Assembly: GCA_029449235.1 (NCBI GenBank) | Contig: JANATG010000001.1 | Coordinates: 2,790,001 to 2,854,000 of the forward strand | From: Linnemannia schmuckeri | Lineage: Eukaryota > Mortierellomycota > Mortierellomycetes > Mortierellales > Mortierellaceae | Direction of reading: 5' to 3' | DNA length: 64,000 bases | Part shown: in pieces, positions 10,618 to 22,261 of the stretch | Numbering within the stretch: the stretch's first letter is position 1 | How the letters are laid out: the number at the start of each line of letters is the position of its first letter | The notes under the pieces: generated by a model | Told to the model about the DNA's origin: nothing | Database searches by the model: none | Seen by the model: the letters and a program-made list of their open reading frames with translations, nothing else | Made by a program: the position numbers and the translations under genes

Positions 10618-12227
10618 ATGTCAACCGCAACGCGACCTCATTCCCACGAGATCCCAGAACTACTGTCCCTTGTCGGGTCTTTTCTTCCGCTTTGGTTGGA
10701 AGAACCTTACCATCCGTCTCTCTCAACCACACACCATCTCCAACCTAGGACGCTCTGCGCCTGCCTCCGCGTCTCCAAGATCTAGTACAAGACCCTCCTA
10801 CCGGTCCTATGGCACATCTACTCGTCCTACACGGCCATGCAGTGCATACCTCCAACCATTATTCGTCGTCACAGCCATCTCTGCAAGATATTGCTCTTGT
10901 CTTCCTTGGCTCAGAAGGATATCGAGATCCTACCTTTTAACTGTGTTAATTTGATCGAGGCCGGCATCTTTGACGACAACCATGGACACAACGAGACAAT
11001 AACTGGAGGCATAGTAGAAACAACATTTGGAGGAGGTTCAGGAGAAACAACAGCAACTGGAGGCACAAGGGAAACAGAAACAACTACAGGAGACAGGTGC
11101 ACACAGCAACCATTAGAGGGATCTTTGTCGCTCGTAAAGCGACTTCTTCGGTCGAATCCGTTACACAAGACACTAACCTGGTCAGGCCACCTAGCATCAC
11201 TTCCTCCGCCCCTGGACGCCGAGGACTTTGTCGGGCTCAGGAGTCTTGAGAGGTTATCTCTGAAGAATTGGGATTGCTCCGACGGACAGCTGAAAAGAAT
11301 CCTGAGAGTTACTTTGGGGTCGCTAAAGCAACTGTCTCTCGAGCGGATCGAAAATGGAGGCGTGCACCTGAACCAGACCTTTTTGACAAACGGTCCAATA
11401 AAGTCACCAGGGGATGGACTAATACTGGCGCGGCTTGAGCTTTTGCTATGGCACTGTCCCCAGCTTCCCGGGGACGCCTTTGTGGACTTGTCAAGCGGTG
11501 CCCTAGCCTCAAGACCCTCAAGTGTCGTTTGAGGGAGGACAGTGTGGACTTTACACGTCTTGGCGAGTGCCTTAGGGAGTACTGCCCTCGCCTTGAGGTC
11601 CTGGAGTGCGTTTTCAACCTGCGAGTTCTCTACGCTGTAGGTTTGCTTTCGCATTATTCTACTGGGCTCCGTAAACCCAACCTCAAAGTCCGAGATCACC
11701 CTGACGGCAACCTGATTACGGCGCTACTTTTACATGCGGCAACACTGGAGGATCTTCAACTTTGCCGGTTTGCACGCGGCATGGATCCATCAAAATACGT
11801 TCGGTTGTTGGTTGAGTGACCGAGACTGACCCGCTTTATTCTCACGACACCCAACACTTCTTTCAATCGAGACTTGGTGGATGCATTGAAAGAGCAGATG
11901 TGGGGCTGTCGGGATCTTCAGGAGCTGGGACTCCTTGTTGATTGCTCTGGAGGATTCTTTAATCCGCCAGAAGAGGAGGACGGGGGAAAGGATGTCTGGG
12001 ATGTTCTCACTGCCAAAGGCTGGGAATACGGATTGCGACAAGAATACTATGACCCAGACAGCATCAGTGCGATCGAGCTTTGTCAAGTGTTGGAAGTGCT
12101 TGCGTTACAGAACCTGGAGAAGCTGCAGATTTTGACTCTGAACGGTGCTTCGTTCCAGCGTACAAGCAACATAACATTACAATTCGACGACGAGCCTGAG
12201 GCCGTTGGAATAAATGGGAATAAATAA
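10618..12227 (+). pseudogene. Decayed F-box/LRR gene (short subtype)
   Basis: ATG 10618 begins MSTATRPHSHEIPELLSLVG, a family F-box. Codon 56 is TAG (10783-10785) exactly where the paralogs have the F-box Trp (..CLRVSKI*YKTLLPVLW). The frame then stays open to 11530. The LRR text switches frame near 11493 (..GDAFVDL to VKRCPSLKTLKC), consistent with loss of one base. The second frame is interrupted by TGA at 11817-11819 (YVRLLVE*PRLTRF), where a neighbouring relic and paralogs have a residue, and continues to 12227. Three separate lesions over an otherwise well-preserved protein indicate recent inactivation. A Thr/Gly-rich insert lies at 10980-11100. Confidence 0.88.
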
Positions 12228-12354
12228 CCCCCCCCTCCACTGTCTCCAGGCTGACGGAATGTTCCTTCCTCCCTACTCGTATCCTCAGTCCTTCTCAGGA
12301 AGAAGATTCGATCACTCATCCTCCGCCTTCACCTCGTTGCTTTCTTCCTCCTGC

Positions 12355-12712
12355 TCACACCCCTTCTCTCTCCTCCTCTTCCTCAGCATTTTCCTCCTTT
12401 ATCATTACAACCTTTTCCTCCGCCAGCCTTCGATCGTCATCAGAGACCTCAATAAGAAACTCCAGTACCTCTAGTCCCCTACAGGTCAACAAATACTCCT
12501 TCAATACGTCCAACAAATTCTGACAGAACTGAGAGTTGGGCTGTCTTTAACACAAACCGAGTGAGCCATATGCACGCTGCCAATAATCGGACGTATTCTG
12601 AATGATCGATATCGTTCCTCCTAACGAAAATAAAGCTCGAGATGCTCCAGTTCTGGGATGCTTTGAAGTAGCGCCGGGGCCAGTAGACTATCCTCAGAGC
12701 CTTAAATCCCAA
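12355..12712 (-). pseudogene. F-box/LRR 3'-terminal relic
   Basis: On the minus strand this stretch reads, over several frames, LLAPALLQSIPELEHLEL, then HSEYVRLLAACIWLTRFVL, then CRGLEVLEFLIEVSDDD and an acidic tail ending at 12355-12357. These match in order the C-terminal part of the pseudogene at 10618 (ITALLLHAATLEDLQL, PSKYVRLLVE.PRLTRFIL, CRDLQELGLLVD). At least two frameshifts and internal stops separate the pieces. No F-box half is present. It lies tail to tail with the 10618 pseudogene, so it may come from an inverted duplication. Confidence 0.65.
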
Positions 12713-12923
12713 CGTGCACTTTATAAAGTGCAGCCAAGCAACTCCTAGGTAACAACGGTGCTGGACTGGTAAGGCTTTGATGGTTTTTTACAAAAAAATT
12801 CATAACGGCTCTGTGACTGTGAGGGAAATCGAGCTGTTGTTTTGCGACTTTTCGAACCCTCAAAGGAAACTAACATTTTTTACATCGTGTGAAGGAGGTA
12901 GAAAAAAAAGATCAAAGAAATGT

Positions 12924-14402
12924 TCAGTAGAGTAGAATGATATACCCTATGCACGCCCTATCATAATAACTCGACCGTGTAAAGACAGCCCCACACCACT
13001 TCAATAACCTTAAGTTCGTAATCCCCCGGACCGACTCAAACAACTCCCGTGCAAACGTCTCGCTCCAATTAACATCATAATCCTAAACGACAACGACTCC
13101 TTCTGATGGAAATACCAACCCAATATCGATCTATTCGCAAACAAATCCTTCGACGTAAAGACTTCATTCACAATGGATTCCTCACTAAGATTTCCAATGT
13201 ACAGGTCCAAGAACTCCCTGGTGGAACTCTGCCACACTGCGGTCTTGAGTGCGCCAAGAATAAACCGCGCCGATTCGTGGCTGTAGATCGCATTCACAGC
13301 AAACCATTTCAGTCGAGGGCATTGGATTGGTAGTTGCAGCAGATGTCGCATCTTGATAGCCTCGTCTTCGGTCGTAGGGAGGATTCCTAAAGTCTCCAAG
13401 GTCGAGGCATGAAGTGATATCGAGTCCATTAGATCCTTGCCTATGCTATGTACAGCGACGACGAGTTCAGACAGACTACTGCTGGGAATTGATATTCAGT
13501 TCCGGATAAGTGACGCTTTTTGGTGTGGTGGGGTAGATCCTTTGATTGTCAGGGCTCGGAGTTCGAGGCAGTGGGTTCGGAGACTGTTTGAGAGGCGTGC
13601 AACGTTCTTGTCATCCTTGCAGTAGCCCTTGCCCGCGTTCAGCGACAAGTCAAATCGAATGAGATGGGGGTACCGTTTGACAAACTCGCTTGGTTCAGGA
13701 CCGTACGGAGGGCCTGGGGCGCGGTACAAATCCGATAATGGTAGCATTATCATGGCCTTTGCCCGTCTCCGCCGTTATCGTCGTCGTCAGCACCAGTGAG
13801 CCAATCAATTTCCAGCAGCTTCAACGACCCCGCCAACATCCCAAGGACTCCCCAAAGTCTACCCCCATCCACCTTCCACCATGACAAGTTCAGCCTTTCC
13901 ACGTTTTTCAACCCTCGAAAATCATTTACATGCAAGGGTATCGACCCCGTCCGCCCATGCCACTCTAATAACTTCAACCTACCATTCTTCCGAACCATAT
14001 GTCGCGACTCTTCCAGCTCCTCGACCGTATCCGGATTCAGAGTCGCGTTAACGAGTCTCGTACAGCCTCCGCCTCCGCCATCCCTGCCGCTATTATCAAA
14101 GAATGTCGAGCTACTTCTACCATAACTTCGGTGCCAGCAAATGATCCTGATATGGATACTGTTACGCATCAAGGTGAGGAGAGGGATTTTTTCCATGGCT
14201 TCGGCGCCGTAATAGGACCAGAGGAGGGGGACTAAAGTGCCGTGCCAGTTTTGAGACCAAGATGCAGGTGTGAAAGGTGTATGGGAGGAATACGAGTTTT
14301 AGACGACCAGTACCGAGGGCTCGTTTTTGAGACCAGAGGGGGAGGAAGTGGCCGATGCTTGTGATGATCTCTGGTGACTCGAGGGGGGTGAATGGAAGTC
14401 AT
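12924..14402 (-). pseudogene. Decayed F-box/LRR gene (short subtype)
   Basis: Reading from ATG 14402 gives MTSIHP, then one extra C in a C-run shifts the frame before LESPEIITSIGHFLPLW. In the F-box two bases are missing at about 14245, exactly at the codon for the conserved Trp (VSKL-[W]-HGTLVPLLW). The frame then runs well through AEAMEKIPLLTL and LRR units to about 13755, shifts, continues to a TGA at about 13495 (LIRN*), continues in frame with DSISLHASTLETLGIL, and shifts once more near 13065 before LLKWCGAVFTRSS and a stop at 12924. Most similar to the intact gene at 8907-10373. At least four frameshifts and one nonsense codon. Confidence 0.85.
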
Positions 14403-14867
14403 TGCGATTTCTTATTGTTGTTGTTTGTGGTAGAAAGAGAGCGTGCGTTTATTATCAATAGGTGGATGTGTTTGGGTGAGGAAGCTGGCGATGAGAGATT
14501 CAGCAATGGCAGAAGAGGAAAGAAGGGGGGTGTGAAATTATGGCCAGAAAAACGTGGTTGTAGTTGCTTTTGTCGCTGTTGCTGTTGTAAAAAAATTCAT
14601 ATGTATGTCGACGCGAGGACCATCTATCTACTCCTTCTGCCTCATAGAATCAACTCGACTATGTGGGCCTGGAGTTGAGCTTGGTCTCGTCAAGGACTAA
14701 CAGCTTTAAGGCTCTCACACCCCTGGAGGTCAAGCGGATGAGTTAGTGGCGTGGTGGTGGTCGTAGTGGTCGTAATGGCGGTGGTGACGGGCCGAGAACA
14801 TCGGGTGCGCTTCTGTATTGTCGTTCGCTCTATGAGCAGAAAATATGAATGGGAATTAAAGTCATAT
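14403..14867. other. Non-coding interval
   Basis: Between the start of a decayed F-box gene and the 3' end of the minus-strand FAD monooxygenase. It contains a GGT/GTC-rich stretch at 14750-14800. No gene recognised. Confidence 0.5.
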
Positions 14868-14873
14868 TTTATT
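14868..14873 (-). terminator. Polyadenylation signal AATAAA
   Basis: Canonical hexamer on the minus strand 31 nt past the stop of the FAD monooxygenase that ends at 14905. Confidence 0.55.
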
Positions 14874-14904
14874 TAAATTGTGGAGAAGGGTATGGTTGTG
14901 TGGA

Positions 14905-16924
14905 TTAGACCACAATAGAAGTCGGAGTGGAAGAGAGAACAGACGCCTCCTGGTCCTTATTCTCCTTTGCCTGCTCCACACCAGATCCAGAGGCGACAGG
15001 AGTATCAACAACAGTCTCCACATGCGCCAACAACGACGATTCTGCTTGTTTGGCCAGGGCCGCTTGTTCAGCCGCATACCGTACCGAAGGTTTCTGAGGG
15101 AGGATAGGTATCGTCCCCCGATCAGGGACAAGGGGCAAGAAAGTTGCCTGGGGACGGTAATTCAGCGTCTTTGCATAATTCCGACGCTGGAAAAAGTCCG
15201 ATGCATATCCCAAAACCACCCTGCGGAGCAGATCCTCATACCACGTCTATATATATGTAAGAGCACCAACAGTCAGTTAGTCATACGTATTCTTTCTCCC
15301 ACCCAGTCTTGTTTTCTTTCTTTGAAAAAGCAAATACATGACACATCTATTGCCTTACCTGGCCAACCATGAGCATGGTAAAGAGTTTACTCTTCTGAAA
15401 CTGCTCTGCGGCATGTGGGTACCGCAGCTGCCGATACTCCTTGAACGCATTCTTGATATTCTTGGACGTGGCCGAGGTAACCTCATACAACGCGTTTGCA
15501 AGAATAACCGCGTCCTCCATTGCATTCACAGCACCCTGCCCCACATACGGCATAATCTTGTGACACGCGTCGCCAATCAACACGGTTCGTCCATGATACC
15601 AAGTCTCAAACAACTTCTCCTCCAACATGACCTTGGAAATATAATCCTTGGGCGTGTTGTCGATCAAGTCTCCAATAGTCCCACCAATAGGGATCTTGTA
15701 GTCCCGAATCTCCTTGCATAGCGCATGTGCTGATTCAGGCCCCCACTCTGTCGCTCGGAACGTGTCGTTCTCCTTTGACAGATCCTCATTCAAGAGCTGG
15801 GTTCCGAACCCCCACCCGATACAATTATCCGGCAAGGAATAATACCTCCATGTATACGGTCCATGCCCAATGACCCAATCTGCGCGACTGAATGATGTCG
15901 CCTCTGCTTCCTTGAGAGCGGGGTACTTTTCCGGGTCCATGGGTCCCGTAAGTCCAACAAGGGTCATATGATTGACCTCCATCTTGGCTTGGTCCGAGCG
16001 AGGGAGGATCTTGTCCTTCTTGAGCTGTTCGTAGAGAGATTGTCGAACAGCACTGTAGGCGCCATCAGCCCCGACCAGGATATCTGCCTCGTAGGATTTC
16101 CCGTCTGCAGTGCGGATGAGAGCTCCGTGGTCGTCGCCGTGAACGATGGAGAGCACTCGTTTCCCGAAATGAACTTTGGAGGGGGGGATCCTTGAAAGAA
16201 GTAGGTCGTAGAGCTTTGGTCGCGAGCAGACTCTGGAACTGTATCCACTCCTACAATCGCAAAAGACGTTATGCCATTCAGTTATGGAGCTTCCTTATGT
16301 TTATGCAGCCCCAAGACTATGAACAAAGCGCAGAAAGAAAAGAGATATAACTCTAAACTCAAATCTCAAAAACTCAAAAAACCCCAGATGTTCACACAGA
16401 GATAAGTTCGCACTGGTAAATAAACAACAACCGCCCATGAACAGGACGCTTACTTTTCGATATGTTCCTCGATGTCAACTTTTCCAATGGGTCGCATGTT
16501 TTCTTTTTCCTTATGAATAGTGATATGGTTGACGGGCCTGGAAATGGCTAAAAAGTCATCAAAGAGCCCCAATTGTGTGAACAGTGGCATCACATTTGGC
16601 CCCAGTGCAATCGTGCTTCCTATTGATCCATGTTCACAAAGCAAATGGCAAAAAAAAGTTAATGAACAGCCCAAAAAGAACATTATCCCCACTTCAGGCA
16701 CTCTGTTCTGACTGTAACGAAACGATAAATTTTAGTCAAGGAGGGGGTCAAATGAAGAACATACCAAGGGGCTTAACCTCAGATGCCTTTTCAAAGATGA
16801 GATACTCAATCTTGGCTTTTTCAAATAGAATTGCGAGTGTGAGTCCTGCAAGTCCTGCACCGACGATGATGACGGTGGGAGCGCCTGGGTCCTTCATCTT
16901 GGGTGGTTCCTGAAACATCTCCAT
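14905..16924 (-). CDS. FAD-dependent monooxygenase (class A flavoprotein), paralog of the gene at 3468
   Basis: Four exons (16924-16765, 16619-16454, 16250-15359, 15246-14905) give 519 residues in continuous phase. Motifs are the N-terminal VIIVGAGLAGLTLA, the mid-domain DILVGADGAYSAVR, and the GD motif VLIGDACHKIMPYVGQG. Splice sites 1, 2 and the last agree exactly with the plus-strand paralog, but the three introns that split that gene between VCSRP and MLMAGQ are absent: one 892-nt exon covers them, so the 11-nt microexon is fused here. The C-terminal tail has the shared FFQRRNYAKTLNYRPQ motif and is longer (Ala/Glu/Ser-rich). Two in-frame ATGs (16924, 16918) and a third at 16897, matching the paralog's start, are all possible starts. 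The substrate is unknown. Together with the pseudogene at 1-1327 it brackets the F-box cluster. Confidence 0.9.
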
Positions 16925-17844
16925 CTTTCCTTGCCGATTTCTTTCTTGTGTTTATAGTCGAGTGAGTGAAGAAGCAACGGTGAGGTGCGTGAGAGAATGA
17001 AATTGAAAAGACGAAACTTGTCGTTGAAGAAGAGAGAAGAGTGTGAACCAGGAAAAGGAATGAATGAAAGTGGAAGAAGAAAAAGAAGTGGAATGAAGAC
17101 TGAATGATGGAGAAATAAAAAAAGAATGAAAGAACACAAAACTTGCAGTGACCTTGTTTATTTAATCGCCTTTCTGCCTTGTCCAAGGTTCGAAAAAAAA
17201 AAAAGTATTTTGCAGGTTGTATGTATCCTGCTCACTTCCCAGAAGAAAAAAACAAACAGACAAGGAACCATGGAACAAGGTTAGTCACTCCAATGCAGTT
17301 TCTTCCCTTCCGCCGGATAACAAATCGCATAGCTGATTTCAATTGCAGAAATTTATTCGCATTCTCCAATGGTCCAGAGAACCATCCTCCTTGGCATTGA
17401 CATTCATCTATTCGTCCTCTTCATCTGATAACAACGTGAGTGAACATCTTATTCAAGCTTCATTGTTCGCCAACAAGGGCCTGAAAAGTGTCCAGACCCT
17501 TCTTCCCTTCTTTTCTTCTCCCCTTTTTTCCTACTTCCCTTCGTCCCTCTTTTGTTTGTTCTTTCGGAAAACAACGGCGAGAAAAAAAGACACTAAGGGG
17601 GATCACAAAGAAGAGAGCCACCAAGAAAGTCAGGGGTTAATCGATGGCTACACATAACGTAGAAAGGGGATGATAGGCAGGCGACAAAGGCTCTCACACT
17701 ATTCAAGTAAACAAACGGAAAGTCTAAAAGAAAACGGTCAGGAACCAACTGCAGGATTGGATCATCTATGGGTGAAGGGTACGTACAGTAGGTAGAAGAG
17801 AAACAAACTGCAATGTCTGTGTCCATAGTAAACCAAATATAATT
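16925..17844. other. Non-coding interval
   Basis: Leader of the FAD monooxygenase (purine-rich on this strand, so pyrimidine-rich on its sense strand, to about 17160) followed by the downstream flank of transketolase. No gene recognised. Confidence 0.5.
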
Positions 17845-17850
17845 TTTATT
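17845..17850 (-). terminator. Polyadenylation signal AATAAA
   Basis: Minus-strand AATAAA about 105 nt past the transketolase stop codon (17956-17958). Confidence 0.5.
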
Positions 17851-17955
17851 CACAAACAAACGATCGTTTCGTTTCTGTACATGTATATTTTGTTACTGTT
17901 TTCATTACTGCTGTCGCCAGTACTAGGAAAACATTGTCTTGTCAATCCCACAGGC

Positions 17956-20900
17956 TTAGTGGAAGTATTTGCGGACGAGAGAAGGAACGAATCCCTCCTT
18001 CTTGTAAAAGGCGACAATCTTCTGGACCTTGCCCGCAACAACATCAGGGACAAGTCCGAAATGCTTGTAAACCTCCTTGTAAGGACCCGAGGATCCAAAG
18101 GTGTCAATACCAATCGATTCGTGAGCATAGCGGTCCCATCCAAATGTTGACATCGCCTCAACAGAGACCGAGGGAATACCGTCAATCAAAACCGAGGCCC
18201 TGTAGTCATAAGGCTGCTCATCAAAGAGTTTGGTCGAGGGCATCGAGACAATGCGTGCCTTGATGCCCTGCTCCTTCAACAGCTTGGCTGCGTCGACAAT
18301 GAGCGAGACCTCGGATCCTGTGGCGACCAATGTGACATCAGCGTCCTGGACCTCCTGGAGAACATATCCTCCCTTGAGGGTCTTTTCGATCGATGATCCC
18401 TCCAACTGAGGCAGATCCTGACGGGTCAGGGCCAGGACAGAGGGGCGTTCCTTGGACTCGATGGCAAAGAGGTAGGCTCCTGAGGTCTCGTTACCGTCGG
18501 CAGGGCGGAGATCGATCAAGTTGGGGGTTGCGCGGATCATGGCCATTGTCTCGATAGGCTGATGGGTAGGGCCGTCCTCACCGAGACCTATTATTGTATG
18601 TGTAAAGAATATATACGAGTTAGATACGGTCGTAGATAACAAGCAGATGTGAATGACAAGGCGTGGACAAAAAAGTGCGCAGACGTACCGATGGAGTCGT
18701 GGGTCATAATGTAGATGACGCGCTGGCCGCTCAGAGCGGACAGACGGACAGCACCTAGAAGATAAGAAGATATGATCATCCGATATGAAACAAATCATTA
18801 GTAAAAAATACCAATTACCACGTCACTGATCAGTAAGTAACAGGTAACTGAGACATGCAGACTCACCGGAGGCATAGCTGATAAAGTTGAGGAAGGTGGC
18901 ACCGGCAGGGATCAAGCCACCGTAGGCACTGATACCGTTCATCACCCCAGACATTCCGTGCTCACGAACACCATAGCGAACATACCGACCAGCATAGTTG
19001 CCAATGTTGGAGTCGTTGGGCTGGAAATCAACGGCAGTCTTCCATCGGGTCAAGTTCGATCCAGTCAAATCAGCCGATCCAATAATCAACTCGGGCAAAT
19101 CGTCCGCAATCTTGTTCAACACAGCTTCCGACAGCTTGCGGGTCGCACTCGCCTTGTCCGCAGGAGTGAAACGGGGGAGCTCCTTGGCCCAACCCTCGGG
19201 CAACTTATTGGCAAGACGACGCTTCAACTGGGCAGCAAGCTCGGGGTGGGCACTGGCGTACTTTTCAAGGAGGGCATCCCACTCTTGGTTGAGCTTGGCT
19301 CCCTTGTCGGCCTTGGCGTGGTAGAGATCATACGTTTCCTTAGGGACAGCAAACTTCTCCTCAGGGTTGAAACCCCAGGCCTTCTTGAGCTGGACAATGT
19401 CATCGGCCTTGAGGGGGGATCCGTGGACCTTCTCAGTACCCTGGTTGAGGGATCCGAATCCAATGGTGGTGAAGACCTTGATCAACGAGGGCTTGTCGGT
19501 GACTTTCTTGGCTTCCTCAATGGCACGGGCAATCGACTCGAGATCGTGGTTGCCGTCCTTGACAACGATGGTGTGCCAACCGTAGGCCTCAAATCTCTTG
19601 ACGACATCCTCAGTGAACGAGACTTCGGTATCACCATCGATCGAAATGTGGTTATCATCGTAGAGCGCAATCAACTTGCCCAACTTCAAGTGTCTATTGT
19701 AAATAAGACCAACAGTGGATGTAGGTTAGTAAATATGAACTGTTCGTGTGTCCATTCACTATAGCCGACATAAGTATGACGTACCCGGCGAGGGAGGCAG
19801 CCTCGCTGGCGATACCCTCCTGCAGGCATCCGTCACCGGTGATCACAAAGGTGTAGTTGTTGAAGAGCTCAAAGTCGGGCTTGTTGAAGGTGGCAGCCAT
19901 GTGAGCCTCAGCCATGGCAAGACCGACCGAGTTGGCGAAACCTTGGCCAAGAGGACCCTAAGGAATGGTTTAGAGTAAAAGTGAAAAAGGCCATGGTGAT
20001 GTGAGTATGATATGATGGGGCTGGGCAGGACCCAGGTTAAAATAATTTAGCTCTGAAGAATGGAGAAGCAGCCATGCGTGCACATGCATGATACAAATAC
20101 GCCTCGTCACTTACAGTGGTGACCTCAATGCCAGTGGTGATATGTGACTCTGGGTGACCAGGGGTCCTAGAAAAAAAAGAGGGATGGGAGAGTTACATCA
20201 CTGGTTAAAACTACTTGTCTCTCATTGCTTTTATCAGGTAGGTAGAATGCCGCTGTGGGTGTTATGTCGTATTGGTTCTCCGATCTCAGTTGGTAAGTAA
20301 TGGCTTGGCTTCCCGGATAAATGAGGCTTTGTATGGGAATATCGGTGGGTGACAAATGTCATGTATGTGTAACCATGACGGACAGAAAGTTCTCCAGCCC
20401 CGATTGGTCATGGTCCAAGCCCCTTCTAAAGGGTCCGATACAGATTGCTCTTTTTTGTGTGCTGTCTTGCATAGACATAGACACAGAGGGCGCAAGCAAT
20501 GGGTGCGTGAAAAGAAAAAGAGACAAGGAATGAGGGAGCCCACCCATTCGCCTTGTTGTAGCACGTTTCCCAATATCGATCTTGCGTGACGATAATGATA
20601 TTCACACACAAACAACGATAGTACAGAGATAACGATTGTAATCAAAAAGGACGTACTTGCTGTTTAACTGACGGAACTGCTTCAGGTCCTCGATCGAAGT
20701 GGGATAGCCGGTCAAGTGGAGGAGAATGTACTGCAGGGCACAGGCATGTCCGTTCGACAAGACGAATCGGTCGCGATTGGCCTAAGTGTCAATGAACCAG
20801 TGAATGAGTGTGAGAAAATAATAAAAAAAACAGGGGTTAACTTGGTGAATGAAATAGGGCATGACATGACATGATGACAACAGCAGTTAGTCGCATTTGG

Positions 20901-21454
20901 CACTAAGCGAACTTTGGCCGTTTGTGGCCCTCGCTCTCTTTCTCTCTTTCTCTCTTTATCGCTTCAATGGACTGGGCACATTCTCATTTCCCGCTGAAAT
21001 TCACATTCGACATCGTGTTGTTATCACGATCACGCAGAGGACAACACAACATCCCACCCATCCCAACGCGCACAGAAAAGATACGCACACACATAAACAA
21101 TGCTTCCTGTCAAGAAAGATAACAAAGTGACAGGGAACTACTACTTACCCACCTGGGGTTCTTGGGGTTGTAGTTCATGTAACGCGAAAACAGCAAGTGT
21201 GCCATGGGGGCACAACCCATAGGGGCGCCTATATTACAATTTGAGTGAGATCAAAAGGAGATGTATTTTTGAGTGAGTCGTGAGAAAAAGAAGTAATGTA
21301 AACAAGGCGCACAAAGACGCGCGATAATATGAGTGATGATAAAAGGTCGAGAAAAAGACGAACCAGGGTGACCAGAGTTGCTCTTGAATACGGTGTCGGC
21401 AGCAAGAACACGGATAGTGTTGATGGCTTTACTATCTGCTTCAGTGAAACTCAT
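17956..21454 (-). CDS. TKL1: Transketolase
   Basis: Eight exons (21454-21364, 21228-21149, 20781-20657, 20166-20115, 19957-19785, 19693-18867, 18754-18689, 18587-17956) encode 681 residues, the usual length. It transfers two-carbon ketol units between sugar phosphates in the cytosolic pentose phosphate pathway, using thiamine diphosphate and a divalent metal. Visible hallmarks are the N-terminal SNSGHPGAPMGCAPMAH, the cofactor motif GDG-x(n)-N (ITGDGCLQEGIASEAAS..DDNHISIDG), and the second-domain signature THDSIGLGEDGPTHQPIE. The C-terminal domain contains VATGSEVSLIVDAAK and ends VRKYFH. The symbol follows fungal usage for the family. Start at 21454 (MSFTEADSKAINTIRVLAAD) is where transketolases begin. 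It is transcribed away from glutathione reductase across an 807-bp shared upstream region. Confidence 0.97.
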
Positions 21455-22261
21455 GATTGCTTGCTTGTTGTTTGGGAGGAAGATGTTTGTGAATGGTGGT
21501 TGAGGGAGGAGGGTGAAGGAGAGGAAAGAAGAAGAGGAAGAGAAAGAAAAAGGATTTCTTTAATAAAGGAGAGAGAGAAACTTCGTGCGCACGACCCATG
21601 AAAGTAAAAGTGGTGGAGAGGGCCACACATGCACGATCGTCACAAGTCACATGACCCTGAGATTTTTTTATTGATCGAAAAGTAGACAAAACAACGACTT
21701 GTGCACAGAAAGGAGGAAAGATAGAACTAGCGTTTTGACCAATGGAAGGTATGGACATGAGGGGTATGAGAAGTATCAACGCGATTTGAAAGAGTCGAGG
21801 CAGACGTGAGAGCATATATGATGGCGACAGCAATAATGGACCAAGATTGACCATGGACGGATATGCACACCTAGCCCAGCGTGCCTATCCGCGCGCCGTC
21901 CTTCACATTTCTTTTTTTTTTCTTTCCATCGAATTTCTTTCGGTGGGTGACTGACAAATCATCTCTCGAATACGCCATTATCTGAGCACTGCGCGCAACG
22001 AGGGACACAAGGAAGAGAGATGCGAAAAAAACGAATAAAGATCGAACGTCGGTGTTCTCTTTCTTTCTTCTCTTTCATTCTTCTTTTCATTCACACAACC
22101 CATCAGTAACACCACCACCACCTCAACCCTCCTTCTAGCCTCTTCCGGATTCCCGTCGCCTCATCACAAGCTCGACATCGGATCCTATTTCTTAATTCAA
22201 GACTCTACCCACCCTGGCATCCCCTACTCGTCGTCTCCTTCAACTTGCACACTCATTCAAA
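21455..22261. promoter_or_regulatory. Shared divergent promoter region, transketolase / glutathione reductase
   Basis: The two start codons face away from each other across 807 bp with no other gene. Each side shows a pyrimidine-rich leader on its own sense strand (purine-rich at 21480-21590 for transketolase; C/T-rich at 22050-22260 for glutathione reductase). Coregulation is an inference from layout and from NADPH metabolism; I did not identify specific factor sites with confidence. Confidence 0.6.

Noticed and set aside
17343..17657. Possible F-box relic upstream of transketolase's 3' flank
   Set aside because: Only a very short LRR-like phrase (NKGLKSVQTLLPF) is visible; too little to separate from chance.
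18958..19764. 268-codon open frame on the plus strand
   Set aside because: Lies antisense to the largest transketolase exon and has no family resemblance; it is a shadow of a codon-biased gene.
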